From Nostoc sp. GT001 (GTDB taxonomy: Bacteria; Cyanobacteriota; Cyanobacteriia; Cyanobacteriales; Nostocaceae): 30,314 nt of DNA. The stretch's first letter is position 1. Every line of letters begins with the position of its first letter. The notes below the pieces were generated by a model that was not told where the DNA came from, did no database searches, and saw only the letters and a list, made by a program, of their open reading frames with translations. A program made the position numbers and the translations under genes. The stretch spans positions 6,453,007-6,483,320 of the forward strand of contig NZ_JAUDRJ010000003.1 of the NCBI RefSeq assembly GCF_030382115.1. The letters are read 5' to 3'. Positions 7,933 to 16,567 of this stretch are shown here, piece by piece.

Positions 7933-8742
7933 ATGGGGAAAAGAACCCAACACCCGATACTTAACACCCTAATAAATTTAATTTCACGACGGTTAATTAA
8001 AGCTCTTGCCTTATTTTTTGGTACAGGGCTGTTAATCGTTTTTACTAATATCGAGTCGATTCATGGGTTTACAATAATATCAAAATATGTATATTCAGAT
8101 TTAATAATCTCTCTCCCCACTTCCCCAAAACCTCATCCCTTACCGCCCACACTGGCGCAGTGGCAAGATAACACTAACAGTGGTGACTACTTTTCCCAAG
8201 TCACAACAACCCAAGTTGGTTATTTAGTTTGGTCACAATTTCCCATTCGAGTTTACGTAGAACTGCCAAAATCTGTCAGCGAAAAACAAGCTCAAGCATG
8301 GGTTAATGGTGTCTTGCAGGGTGTAAAGGAGTGGACTACTTATTTACCTTTGACAATAGTCGAACAGCCAGAAATTGCTGATATTACGATCGCGCGAAAA
8401 GCGCCACCTCTACAAATTTCCCCTGGTAGTAATATACCTCGTGCGCGATCAGCACAAACTACTTACCAGTTATATACCAGCAGCAAAATTTTATCCCACC
8501 GCTTTACCATCTTGATAAGCCCCAGTCAAACAGGTGAGTATCTCATTGCAGCTAGCCGCCACGAATTTGGCCATGCGTTGGGAATTTGGGGTCATAGTCC
8601 GCTACAAACTGATGCTTTATACTTTTCTCAAGTTCGTAACCCGTCGCCTATTTCTGCCAGAGATGTAAATACTCTAAAGCGGGTTTATGAACAGCCAACC
8701 AGTTTAGGATGGTCTTTAATGGATAATTCAAAGATTAATTGA
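7933..8742 (+). CDS. Membrane-anchored or exported zinc metalloprotease, metzincin-like
   Basis: A 269-residue protein with one hydrophobic segment at about 22-40 (IKALALFFGTGLLIVFT) that can serve as signal peptide or anchor. The catalytic part holds RHEFGHALGIWGHSP: H210 and H214 are zinc ligands, E211 the general base. The third His is H221, giving HExxHxxGxxxH, one residue longer than the classical metzincin HExxHxxGxxH. Downstream SPISARDVNTLKRVY is a matrixin-like end. The spacer to secG is only 10 bp, so a shared transcript is likely. The substrate is unknown. Assignment to peptidase family M10 or a near relative is by motif only. Confidence 0.8.
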   Translation: MGKRTQHPILNTLINLISRRLIKALALFFGTGLLIVFTNIESIHGFTIISKYVYSDLIISLPTSPKPHPLPPTLAQWQDNTNSGDYFSQVTTTQVGYLVWSQFPIRVYVELPKSVSEKQAQAWVNGVLQGVKEWTTYLPLTIVEQPEIADITIARKAPPLQISPGSNIPRARSAQTTYQLYTSSKILSHRFTILISPSQTGEYLIAASRHEFGHALGIWGHSPLQTDALYFSQVRNPSPISARDVNTLKRVYEQPTSLGWSLMDNSKIN

Positions 8743-8798
8743 TCGATAGGTAGACTATAAGCTCGTCACTACGGAAAAATGCTAGTAATAGCGAAATA

Positions 8799-9230
8799 AT
8801 GACATATTCGTACCAACTTGTACTTGATACTAATGTACTGCTTACTGGTTTACGATCTAATCGTGGTGCATCTTACAAACTGTTAACAATTCTGAATGAT
8901 ACACGTTGGCAGTTAAATGTCTCTACCACCTTAGTCTTCGAGTATGAAGAAATTCTCAAACGAGAAAAAGAGCAGCTTGGATTGAGCGATGAAGATATTG
9001 ACAACGTTATTGAAGCTATTTGTAGAATCGCTAATAGATGTAGCATTTTCTATTTATGGCGGCCAGTAGCACGCGATCCTGATGATGATTTTCTCATCGA
9101 TTTAGCTGTTGAATGCCAAGCCGACTTTATCATCACTTACAATAAAAAAGATTTACAAGCAGCCCAAAAATTCGGACTGACGGTAGTTTCACCCAAAGAA
9201 TTCTTGCAAATAGTAGGAGAAATTCCATGA
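8799..9230 (+). CDS. PIN-domain toxin (putative ribonuclease)
   Basis: A 143-residue PIN-domain protein of the type found as toxin in toxin-antitoxin pairs (the COG1569-like group). PIN toxins are Mg2+-dependent RNases. The acidic residues are visible: D10 in VLDTNVLL, E48 in VFEYEEIL, the cluster RDPDDDF (about 92-98) and D101 in LIDLAVE. The usual last acidic position (TGD) reads TYNKKDL, with N115, a variant I know from this subgroup. It starts at ATG 8799 and overlaps the antitoxin start by 4 bp (ATGA at 9227-9230). Toxin before antitoxin is the reverse of the commonest order. Confidence 0.85.
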   Translation: MTYSYQLVLDTNVLLTGLRSNRGASYKLLTILNDTRWQLNVSTTLVFEYEEILKREKEQLGLSDEDIDNVIEAICRIANRCSIFYLWRPVARDPDDDFLIDLAVECQADFIITYNKKDLQAAQKFGLTVVSPKEFLQIVGEIP

Positions 9231-9463
9231 CTAACTTAAATGTACAGCTACCCGAATCTTTATATAAACAAATTGAAGCTTTAGCAGCCAGAGAAAATAT
9301 TTCTATTGAACAACTTGCAACTATTGCCTTATCTGCACAAGTTTCCGCATGGATGACCAAAGACTATTTGGAAGAAAAAGCCAAAAGCGGTAGTTGGCAA
9401 AAATTCCAGCAAGTTTTGAATAAAGTGCCTAACGTAGAACCAGAAGAATATGATAAGTTGTAG
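9227..9463 (+). CDS. Probable antitoxin of the PIN pair, ribbon-helix-helix type
   Basis: A 78-residue protein starting MTNLNVQLPESLYKQIEALAARENISIEQLATIALSAQV, the strand-helix-helix pattern of ribbon-helix-helix DNA-binding antitoxins. The acidic C-terminal part (KAKSGSWQKFQQVLNKVPNVEPEEYDKL) would be the region that binds and blocks the toxin. It starts within the last codon of the toxin gene; AGGAG at 9215-9219 inside the toxin gene, 7 bp before the ATG, is a good ribosome binding site and suggests translational coupling. The pair would normally repress its own promoter. Partnership is inferred from the overlap and domain types. Confidence 0.8.
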   Translation: MTNLNVQLPESLYKQIEALAARENISIEQLATIALSAQVSAWMTKDYLEEKAKSGSWQKFQQVLNKVPNVEPEEYDKL

Positions 9464-9542
9464 CGACTTAATTTTATGGTATTGATCAGTTAAAATATGA
9501 ATATACCTTGCGCCAAGAATTAAAATTTAAGATTAAGGTAAC

Positions 9543-9977
9543 TCAATTTTTATCTAAAATTTGCTCTAAGGAATAAGGACATGATTCAGGTAAATTGGTT
9601 AGCTTTGTTTTAGCTTTCACATAATCTAAGGCATTGCTATAAATTCTGCTGAAATTATCCTCTAAATGTTTGCGTATATTAGTGCTTAAATCTTCATTTA
9701 CTTGATTACGAAAACTAATAATTTCTGCTGCCCAATGATTAGTATTTATTTGCTTTTCTAAATCCCAATATTGATAAAGTAATAAATGTCTAATAATCTG
9801 TTCTAATAAACTTTTTACTCGTCTTTTTTCATTTTTAGCCAAATCTTCCAATTCTTCTATTAAGTTTTCATAGTCAATGTCTGCTAATTGTCGATTTTTG
9901 AGACATTTAATAGTCTCCTCTAACCATTGCAGGTAATTGGATTCATATAATGTTTTTAGGTCAATAATTGCAGTCAT
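9543..9977 (-). CDS. DUF29 family protein
   Basis: A second DUF29 protein, 144 residues, on the minus strand with ATG at 9977. The family features are visible: LYESNYLQWLEETIKCLKN, DIDYENLIEELEDLAKNEKRRVKSLLEQIIRHLLLYQYW and the C-terminal ending LPESCPYSLEQILDKN. In contrast to the copy at 1213-1692, its C-terminus is the standard one with no repeat added. The two DUF29 copies are clearly different in sequence (paralogs or separate acquisitions). It is convergent with the antitoxin gene. Function of the family is not established. Confidence 0.88.
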   Translation of the reverse strand: MTAIIDLKTLYESNYLQWLEETIKCLKNRQLADIDYENLIEELEDLAKNEKRRVKSLLEQIIRHLLLYQYWDLEKQINTNHWAAEIISFRNQVNEDLSTNIRKHLEDNFSRIYSNALDYVKAKTKLTNLPESCPYSLEQILDKN

Positions 9978-10067
9978 TTTTTAATTTTATTATTTATTCC
10001 ATTAAGCCATTCTAGCGTTGTATATACAATGTATTTTATATGTGTTGCTTGATGCGAGGGTTAAATT

Positions 10068-10946
10068 ATGGAAAGCGAAGAATTTTTCCAGCGATATGAT
10101 GCTGGAGAGCGGGACTTTAGCGGTGTTAATTTGAGAAGAGTTATGAATTTCCATTACAGAGTACCCATCTTTAGGGATGCCATACTCAAAGGTGCAAATC
10201 TGAGTGGAATCACTAGATATCATATTGATTTCAGTGGAGCCGACTTGAGTAACGCCTGTTTGGAAGGAACCGACATCAAGTACGCCAACTTGAGGCGGGC
10301 TAACTTGAGTGGTGCTAATTTGAGAGGTGCTAATTTGGCTGAAACTGACCTCAGTTTTGCTGACTTGAGAGGTGCTGATTTGACTGGTATTGACCTGAGT
10401 CGTGCCAACCTGACTGATGCCAATTTGCTGAGAGCAAACTGGAGTTCCATTACTACTGAAGGAACCCTTTTCTGTAATACTACTATGCCAGATGGGAGTA
10501 TTTATAGCGATCGCAGCAGGGTAATTAAGGTTGAGGAATTGCTCCAACGTTATGCCAGTGGTGAGAGAAAGTTTTTCGGCGTAGTTATTCATCGCGCCAA
10601 CCTCGAAGGAGCTGATTTGCGCGGCATTGCATTGAGTCGAGCTATCTTGAGTCACGCTGAGTTGAGGGGTGCTAACTTGGAAGAGGCTAGCTTGAATAAG
10701 CTCAATTTCTGGGGTGCCAACTTGAGTGGTGCCAATCTCGCTGGTTCTGAAATGAACCATGCTGACTTGAGTGACACCGACTTGAGAGGTGCTGACTTGA
10801 GAGGCGCTCAAATGGTTGGTGTCAACTTGAGTGGCGCTAACTTGGAAGGAGCTAATTGGGAGGACGCTTGGCTCTTGGATGCCCTATTGTGGAACACTAT
10901 TTGTCCTGATGGAGATGTTGTCGTTGAACGCTGGTGGCTTAATTAA
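10068..10946 (+). CDS. Pentapeptide-repeat protein with duplicated module
   Basis: A 292-residue protein made largely of A(D/N)Lxx repeats, which fold as a right-handed quadrilateral beta-helix; no enzyme activity can be read from such repeats. It consists of two similar modules: one from the start (EEFFQRYDAGERDFSGVNL, ending near TTMPDGS at about 143) and one from about residue 156 (EELLQRYASGERKFFGV, ending near TICPDGD). The repeated head and tail suggest an internal duplication. No signal peptide or membrane segment is seen, so it is probably cytosolic. The start ATG 10068 is the only good one; no strong Shine-Dalgarno is seen. Role unknown. Confidence 0.92.
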   Translation: MESEEFFQRYDAGERDFSGVNLRRVMNFHYRVPIFRDAILKGANLSGITRYHIDFSGADLSNACLEGTDIKYANLRRANLSGANLRGANLAETDLSFADLRGADLTGIDLSRANLTDANLLRANWSSITTEGTLFCNTTMPDGSIYSDRSRVIKVEELLQRYASGERKFFGVVIHRANLEGADLRGIALSRAILSHAELRGANLEEASLNKLNFWGANLSGANLAGSEMNHADLSDTDLRGADLRGAQMVGVNLSGANLEGANWEDAWLLDALLWNTICPDGDVVVERWWLN

Positions 10947-11187
10947 TACCGAAGTCTCTGTTAAAATAGTTATGTCTTCTACAGTTGCTAGAAGGGAGAC
11001 TGTGGGTACGTCCTTTCAAAAGATTCCTAATATTTTCATCACGAATATTAGATAAGAAGTTAAAACTATCACCGCCTGTTGCCTGAGCATTAAAAATATT
11101 TTCAAGTTCTCAAAGTTCTACTCGCCAAATATTGGAATTTCGCCACTGTTCTGTGATGATTATTAGAGCAAGGTTAAAACCTAATAC
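10942..11187 (-). pseudogene. Decayed coding fragment, family unknown
   Basis: On the minus strand a frame reads VLGFNLALIIITEQWRN, then SNIWRVEL, one in-frame TGA, then ELENIFNAQATGGDSFNFL and SNIRDENIRNLLKGRTH before it degenerates to a stop at 10942. The composition is protein-like, with only one stop in about 80 codons of AT-rich DNA. There is no start and no continuation into the neighbours. I read it as a relic of a gene; chance is possible. I do not recognise the family. Confidence 0.3.
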
Positions 11188-11483
11188 CTAATATAAGACT
11201 GATGAAGAAAAGCTAAACTGCACCTAATGCATCTGGAGAACACTGATAAGCATAAAAATGCGTAGGTGCAGGCATCGCACTTTATCCCTCTTCTGTCACT
11301 TTCCGGAAGGGCGATCGCTAGAAGCCCTATGAGGCAATCAATACAAGCTATACTATTAGAAAAAAATCGCTCTTGTATTTGTTATTAAGAAATAATCGCG
11401 CAATCGCTTGCTATACAAAAGCTCTCTATTTCAGAAATGGCAAAAGTTTTCGGAGAGTGACAGAACAGGGTTATTTCCTTTCC
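10947..11483. other. Intergenic region of 537 bp
   Basis: Between the pentapeptide-repeat gene and the GT4 gene. Apart from the minus-strand fragment at 10942-11187 and a HIP1 octamer near 11330, I see no gene. A short minus-strand frame starting MPAPTHFYAYQC near 11270 ends after about 20 codons and is not credited as a gene. Confidence 0.6.
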
Positions 11484-12632
11484 CTACGCTCTACGACTTA
11501 GTGGTAGAGGTCGCTGTGCTAAAACTCCTTTATACAGTTCTTCCAGCAGACTAATATTTTTACTGAGGGTATAGCGGTCTAATACACGCTGTCTAGCTTT
11601 TTGCCCCAGTAGAGTTGTTAACTCTGGATGGTCTTGCAACACTGGCAAGAGCGTTCTCAATTGCGATCGCGCTGTTTTGGTACTAATGACGACACCTGCG
11701 CCTTTTTCCAATACTTCTCCATCTGCACCCACATCTGTTGCTAAACAAGCCAACCCACATGACATTCCTTCTAACAGAGATAGGGACAAACCCTCTACCA
11801 ATGAAGGCAAAACAAATACATCTGCGCCCCGCAAAATTTCAATGCGTCGGTCTTCATCAGCGACAAATCCTAACCAGATAATGCCGTATTCTGAACCATA
11901 AAATGGCTCTAAGGAAGACTTCAAAGGGCCGTCGCCAACAATTAGCAATTTAGTACCAGGCTCCATTGCCGACTGCTTCCAAGCCCGGAGGAGGGCTTCG
12001 ACATTTTTCTCTGGTGCTATGCGACCCTGATAGACAAACAAGCGTTCGGCTTTAAATTCTGTTTTAATTTGAGAAAATCCTGGAGAATACTTGCTGGTAT
12101 CAACACCGTTGGGAATTACGGCAATATTTTCTTCCCTTACGCCCATCCCTGCCAATAATTCTCGCTGAATTTGGGAAAATACAATCACGCGATCATAGTT
12201 AACTAAAAAAGGCGCATAGAGCTGATAAGCCAAAAGTTGTGTTCCCGATACCAGCTTTGCTCCCTTGCCAGCAAACGGTGTGTGAAAAGTGGCAACTAAG
12301 GGCAACCTCAGTTCCTCACAGATTTCTGGTAGAAAAAAGTCTAGAGGAGATAACGTCAAGGAAGCATGGACTACATCTGGTTTGATTTCCCGCAGTGAAT
12401 CGGTTAAAACTTTGGTGGCTTTAAAAGTGGGAATAGTGTAAACCTGGGACTTGTAAATGAAAGGTAGGGAAACCTCTCGAAGATTTGGCCAATTATCAGG
12501 TTCAGAATCTTCCTGGGCGAAGTGAAGAAAGCTAACTTGATGTCCCCTATCTAGCAAGGCATTTGTAATTTCTCGACTGTAGGTAACATTGCCGCAAAAG
12601 GGCGATTTTTTTCCAATCCAGGCTATACGCAT
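11484..12632 (-). CDS. GT4 glycosyltransferase, possibly galactolipid-forming
   Basis: A 382-residue GT-B fold glycosyltransferase, family 4. N-terminal domain: MRIAWIGKKSPFCGNVTYSREI, with DVVHASLTLSPLDFF and a HTPF loop that usually binds the acceptor. C-terminal nucleotide-sugar domain: VFVYQGRIAPEKNVEALLRAW, then VLPSLVEGLSLSLLEGMSCG with the E-x7-E pair. The N-terminus resembles what I recall of cyanobacterial digalactosyldiacylglycerol synthase DgdA (Synechocystis slr1508), which would place it in thylakoid lipid synthesis, but this is from memory and the symbol is withheld. Its upstream spacer is 356 bp, so it probably has its own promoter. Confidence 0.85.
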   Translation of the reverse strand: MRIAWIGKKSPFCGNVTYSREITNALLDRGHQVSFLHFAQEDSEPDNWPNLREVSLPFIYKSQVYTIPTFKATKVLTDSLREIKPDVVHASLTLSPLDFFLPEICEELRLPLVATFHTPFAGKGAKLVSGTQLLAYQLYAPFLVNYDRVIVFSQIQRELLAGMGVREENIAVIPNGVDTSKYSPGFSQIKTEFKAERLFVYQGRIAPEKNVEALLRAWKQSAMEPGTKLLIVGDGPLKSSLEPFYGSEYGIIWLGFVADEDRRIEILRGADVFVLPSLVEGLSLSLLEGMSCGLACLATDVGADGEVLEKGAGVVISTKTARSQLRTLLPVLQDHPELTTLLGQKARQRVLDRYTLSKNISLLEELYKGVLAQRPLPLSRRA

Positions 12633-12988
12633 TCTTTATTTAGCTGTAAGAAAAGCGGGTGTAATGTATTACTTGTGTGTCCTTTGTGATTTTTCTTTTA
12701 TCTAGCTATACTTGCTGGTTTTTTTATTTATTAAAAATTCCCAAAACTTTCTACTAGTTTAAAAAGCTTATTGTCAGCTGATTAAACCAGTGGATTGATG
12801 GCTTTATTTATTTTAGTTATAAGTTGTTAATTTCTGATATTTAAACAACTTATTCTGACTAATGTCAGATTCATATCCGGCAAGTATGTGATAAATTTTC
12901 ACTGACCACAGTTTACCATGAACGCAAAAGCTTTAAGTAAATATTAATTACCTCAAGGTAATGAATAATAACTCCTGTTAGCTGATAA
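12633..12988. other. Intergenic region of 356 bp
   Basis: AT-rich spacer between two minus-strand genes. TCTGAC at 12854-12859 pairs with GTCAGA at 12864-12869 over a TAAT loop, a small perfect palindrome that could belong to the promoter of the GT4 gene or the end of the MFS transcript. Nothing else is seen. Confidence 0.5.
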
Positions 12989-14644
12989 CTACTTGTGTGA
13001 GTTATACCAGGTTAATATACCTCCTGAAAAGACGATCGCAGCTAATCCCAAAAAAACTACCTGTAATCCCAGAAAGGTTTCTGCGACACCTGCTAATGCT
13101 AAAGGTAAGGAGAGGGCAATATTAATTACATTGTTCTGCAAGCCAAAAACTTTACCACGCATTTCTGGAGGTGTTTCTGTTTGGATGGCAGTTTGCATGG
13201 GAATTCCCACTAGTGCCCCAAAGATGCCCACTAGCGCCACCAGTAACAAGACGAGCCACAGTTGAGTTGTAAATACTGACAGACCAATCAGGGATGCTGC
13301 CATACCCATACAACCGCACAGACTTAGCCGAGTATAGGAGAAGCGTTGACCAAATTGACCGAGAATTGTTGCTCCACCAGCGATACCAACACCGCCAACT
13401 GCTAGTAAAAAGCCGAACTGGGAAGCTTTCATGTTGGGAATTATTTCTGCCATCCGAACGGCTAGAACAGTTAATGCTGCAAAAACAGAAAACAAGATAA
13501 TCAGTTGAAGCAAAGCATTGCGGACGTGATGATTTGCTTTGAGATAGGCAAAACCGTCCCGCAAATCAGAGAATACGTGAGGGAATTCTGTATCGGGGTG
13601 GTGATGTTTTTCCTTAGTTGCCAGAAGGAACAAAATTAGTCCAGCGATCGCATAACTGCCACCTACTAAAAGTTCTTTGCCCAAACTACCACTACCACCA
13701 ATTTGCAGCCAAAGTCCATCTGCGATCGCTAACAACGGTTCTCCAACGGCAAACCCAACAATCACCGATGCCATCATCGTTGTTGTGTAAAGCGAATTAG
13801 CCGAGAGTAAATGCTGTTCTTCTACGATTAAGGGAATTGCCGCCTGTTCTGCTGGGGCAAAAAACTGCGTCAGTGTGGAAACTAAAAAAGTCACACCCAG
13901 AACAATCAAAAAACCCACTGGCAGCACTCCTATGGGTTTCCAATCATGAGTCAACCACACCAGGAAGGGAATTGACAAAACTAGGATGCCGCGCCAAATA
14001 TTCGTTGCTACCAGTACAGCCTTTTTCGACCAGCGATCGACAAACACGCCAGCAACGGAACCAAACAATACGGCTGGAATCGTAAAAGCCATCATCAAGA
14101 CTGACACCCAACCACTAATACTCTGATTGCTTCCTTGAAACTGAGTATTAATCAAGGCAATCATCAAGACCAAATAAACTTTATCTGCTAGTTGAGAGAA
14201 AACTTGACCGCCCCAAAGAGCTAAGAAATTAGGATTTTTTAATACAGGTAAAAATCCTAGCTGTTTTACATTCCCTGCAATAGCTTCTCCACCTGAACCA
14301 GACCCATCTAATTTTGGTAATTCTTTTTCTGGGATAGTGGCTACTGGCAAACTATGCCCATTACTAGTGCCGTTACTATCTACCTCAGCAGTGGTTAATT
14401 TGTCCTCTGATTGTGTTTTTGATTGGCTTGGAAGATCAGTTTTTGGGATCTCCGCTGTCCAACTTTGATCGTTTTGAGAAACATCTTTTGGGGACATTTC
14501 TTGGCCATTTATTTGACTAGGTGTACACTTGGGAACAGCACTCAAGTGATTCCTGACTGTAGGATCTGATACCCTATTCTGTTTTTTGGCGAGGCTTGGT
14601 GACAAAGGCAGGATTTTCTTATCCAAATCAAACGGTTGCATCAT
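12989..14644 (-). CDS. Major facilitator superfamily transporter with long N-terminal extension
   Basis: An MFS permease of about 551 residues. The first about 125 residues are polar and low in complexity (Ser/Thr/Lys/Pro-rich) and look like a cytoplasmic extension; the membrane part follows with the core [32 protein letters not shown] and the motif-A-like loop [17 protein letters not shown]. About 12 hydrophobic segments can be counted to the end. The layout resembles the macrolide-efflux/MefA-like group, but substrate is not predictable. The frame is open from TTG 14656; ATG 14644 is preferred. This start lies inside recO, overlapping its last 17 bp, which suggests translational coupling to recO. 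Confidence 0.85.
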   Translation of the reverse strand: MMQPFDLDKKILPLSPSLAKKQNRVSDPTVRNHLSAVPKCTPSQINGQEMSPKDVSQNDQSWTAEIPKTDLPSQSKTQSEDKLTTAEVDSNGTSNGHSLPVATIPEKELPKLDGSGSGGEAIAGNVKQLGFLPVLKNPNFLALWGGQVFSQLADKVYLVLMIALINTQFQGSNQSISGWVSVLMMAFTIPAVLFGSVAGVFVDRWSKKAVLVATNIWRGILVLSIPFLVWLTHDWKPIGVLPVGFLIVLGVTFLVSTLTQFFAPAEQAAIPLIVEEQHLLSANSLYTTTMMASVIVGFAVGEPLLAIADGLWLQIGGSGSLGKELLVGGSYAIAGLILFLLATKEKHHHPDTEFPHVFSDLRDGFAYLKANHHVRNALLQLIILFSVFAALTVLAVRMAEIIPNMKASQFGFLLAVGGVGIAGGATILGQFGQRFSYTRLSLCGCMGMAASLIGLSVFTTQLWLVLLLVALVGIFGALVGIPMQTAIQTETPPEMRGKVFGLQNNVINIALSLPLALAGVAETFLGLQVVFLGLAAIVFSGGILTWYNSHK

Positions 14645-15578
14645 GGTTGGCAGCAAAATAAGAGTCGATCAAGGTAGCAGAGCGAATAGGGCGACCTAAT
14701 TGATACTGAGCATACTGGCGCAAAATCTGCTCAACAGATAACCAGTCATAATCTCTAGCACCATCAATTTGCATTATCTCTGGTTGTAACAGATGTTGAA
14801 GCAAAGTCAGTTCCATAGCACCCAGACGGCAAGAAATCACAGGTATTTCTTGCCGATGCACAACAACTGTTTGGGTTTTGGGCATGGAGGATGAAAGATT
14901 GGATATGGGGCATTGGTTATTAAGCTCTCCCTGCTCCCCTGCTCCCCTGCTCCTCTGCCCTTCTGCCCTCATCTCCCTCTCCCCCTCTTTTCGTAAACGT
15001 TCCCTAGCTTCTAAGGAAACCGTTCCACCCGCAGGGATGCTAAATCCTACCTGCCAGTTGGGGTCTGTGAAGTCTGGCTTAAGGGAACGTTGAGATAGGC
15101 AACAGATTTGCACTTGCGGCGTCAGTCCTGCTAAGGCTAAAAGGTGAAATACACCATGAGCCAGATGAGCTAAAACACCAGATGGATTTGCACTAGACAC
15201 CGCTTCTAAGCGATGGAGATGTTCATTGAACAAATCATAAAGTTCTTCTTGGGGTTGTTCGCTCAAAGCTTCACACAGAACTATTTCTGCTAAATATTGA
15301 CTGGCAGCCAGTTTTCCCAAATCTTTAGCTAAACCAGGATAAGTTTTTAACGTTTGTGCTTGAGTAATTTTATCAAGCGATCGCCCTTTAGCAATCAATA
15401 GTTCATTCACAACGAACATTCCACTCCTACCGCCCAGACTGGAGTTGTGCTTACGTGACCCTGGAGCCACGGCTCGAATTAGACCGAATTCTCGTGTCAA
15501 AATCGTCACTATTTTATCCGATTCTCCTAGCGCCTGGGTTTTAAGATTAATACCAGTTGCTTTGTAGGTTCTACTCAT
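14628..15578 (-). CDS. recO: DNA repair protein RecO
   Basis: RecO helps load RecA on SSB-coated single-stranded DNA in the RecFOR pathway. The N-terminal OB-fold is clear: [39 protein letters not shown], followed by the helical domain with [16 protein letters not shown] and [14 protein letters not shown]. The protein is 316 residues, longer than most RecO. The extra length comes partly from residues about 198-225 ([21 protein letters not shown]), which correspond to a dispersed repeat at 14903-14988 read in frame. The usual sequence resumes at [13 protein letters not shown]. The MFS gene starts before the recO stop. Confidence 0.92.
   Translation of the reverse strand: MSRTYKATGINLKTQALGESDKIVTILTREFGLIRAVAPGSRKHNSSLGGRSGMFVVNELLIAKGRSLDKITQAQTLKTYPGLAKDLGKLAASQYLAEIVLCEALSEQPQEELYDLFNEHLHRLEAVSSANPSGVLAHLAHGVFHLLALAGLTPQVQICCLSQRSLKPDFTDPNWQVGFSIPAGGTVSLEARERLRKEGEREMRAEGQRSRGAGEQGELNNQCPISNLSSSMPKTQTVVVHRQEIPVISCRLGAMELTLLQHLLQPEIMQIDGARDYDWLSVEQILRQYAQYQLGRPIRSATLIDSYFAANHDATV
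14903..14988. repeat. CTGCTCCC-type dispersed repeat inside recO
   Basis: Tandem CTGCTCCC units at about 14931-14955, with flanking GGGGCATTGG and a run of CTGCC/CTCCC variants, resemble an intergenic repeat of Nostoc genomes. Here it lies within recO and keeps its frame open. Identity with the known repeat is by eye. Confidence 0.65.
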
Positions 15579-15622
15579 TAGTCATTAGTAGTTATTTAGT
15601 CATTAGTCAATGGTCATTAGAT

Positions 15623-15717
15623 TAGGACAAATGACATAGACGCGCCAGCGGCTTCTCGCAGGGTAGGACAAATGACATAGACGCGCCAGCGGCTTCCCGC
15701 AGGGTAGGACAAATGAC
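15623..15717. repeat. 41-bp tandem repeat between recO and deoC
   Basis: Units at 15623-15663 and 15664-15704 differ at one base (TTCTCGC versus TTCCCGC), followed by a 13-bp partial third copy to 15717. Each holds ACGCGCCAGCGGCTTC, part of a repeat seen elsewhere in Nostoc. The upstream stretch 15579-15622 has further short TTAGTCATTAG copies. The last copy reaches the deoC stop. Confidence 0.85.
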
Positions 15718-16397
15718 TATTCACCCTTTCCCAAGTTATCGCGCTGACGGATCAAATCCATACCGCGAGATGTGCCTAATCTAGTAGCACCCGCTACGAT
15801 TAAGTCTAGGGCTTGATTGATAGTGTGGATACCACCTGAAGCCTTAATTCCCACTCTTTCTTTTGCCAATTCCTGCAAAAGTCGTATATCTGCCACTGTG
15901 GCACCACCATTCCAACCTGTACTAGTTTTTAAGAATGCTGCTCCCGCCTCCATAGCGATTTCAGCAGCTATTTTTTTCTCTGCATCTGTCAACAGGTTAG
16001 TTTCCAAAATCACCTTGACCGTTTGTCCAGTCTCTTCGCAAATTTCGGCAATCTCCCGGTGGACTTCTTCAGTTTTGCCAGCTTTCAACCAGCCCAAGTT
16101 CATGACTACATCCAACTCAGTGGCCCCACTATCCGCCGCTTCTTGAGCTTCGTACAGTTTCACGGCTGAAGTCGTTGCACCAGAAGGAAAACCAATCACC
16201 GTACAGACTTTGGGGTTTTTACCGTGGAGGAGTTCTACTGCTTGCTTAACATTAGCGGGGAACAGACAAACCGCCGCAAAGTTGAATCTGTATGCTTCTT
16301 CACACCATTGTTCAACCTGCTCTGGAGTAGCTGTTGGTATTAACAGGGAGTGATCGATAAATGGCGCAATATCAATGTCTGGATAGTCTGCTGCCAT
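15717..16397 (-). CDS. deoC: Deoxyribose-phosphate aldolase
   Basis: DeoC cleaves 2-deoxyribose 5-phosphate to glyceraldehyde 3-phosphate and acetaldehyde in deoxynucleoside breakdown; a class I aldolase in the cytosol. The 226-residue length is normal. The Schiff-base lysine is K157 in FLKTSTGW, with D96 in ELDVVMN and the second lysine in VGIKASGGI. The start ATG 16397 gives [19 protein letters not shown], where the DHSLL motif is expected near the N-terminus. The stop is flush with the 41-bp repeats at 15623-15717. Upstream, 170 bp separate it from the methyltransferase, so it probably has its own promoter. Confidence 0.95.
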   Translation of the reverse strand: MAADYPDIDIAPFIDHSLLIPTATPEQVEQWCEEAYRFNFAAVCLFPANVKQAVELLHGKNPKVCTVIGFPSGATTSAVKLYEAQEAADSGATELDVVMNLGWLKAGKTEEVHREIAEICEETGQTVKVILETNLLTDAEKKIAAEIAMEAGAAFLKTSTGWNGGATVADIRLLQELAKERVGIKASGGIHTINQALDLIVAGATRLGTSRGMDLIRQRDNLGKGE

Positions 16398-16567
16398 CGT
16401 GTCTTCTGCCAGTGATTGATTATTAAACTTTATAAAAAATTAAAACATTTCTTATATATACATTAAACCACATTTATTACGAGTTTATCCTGAAAACAAG
16501 CTGCTGAATTGTCTTTAATATTGGCTTTACAGATATCCCGGAATTAGTGCAAGTATTTAAGTTAACG

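Noticed and set aside
10002..10811. A long minus-strand open frame of about 269 codons, Ser/Gln/Thr/Val-rich
   Set aside because: It lies antisense to the pentapeptide-repeat gene; the repeated codons keep the other frame open and give a monotonous product.
11210..11280. Short minus-strand frame MPAPTHFYAYQC
   Set aside because: Ends after about 20 codons and has no ribosome site or continuation.
14878..15093. Plus-strand frame opposite recO
   Set aside because: Antisense shadow created by the CTGCTCCC-type repeat.
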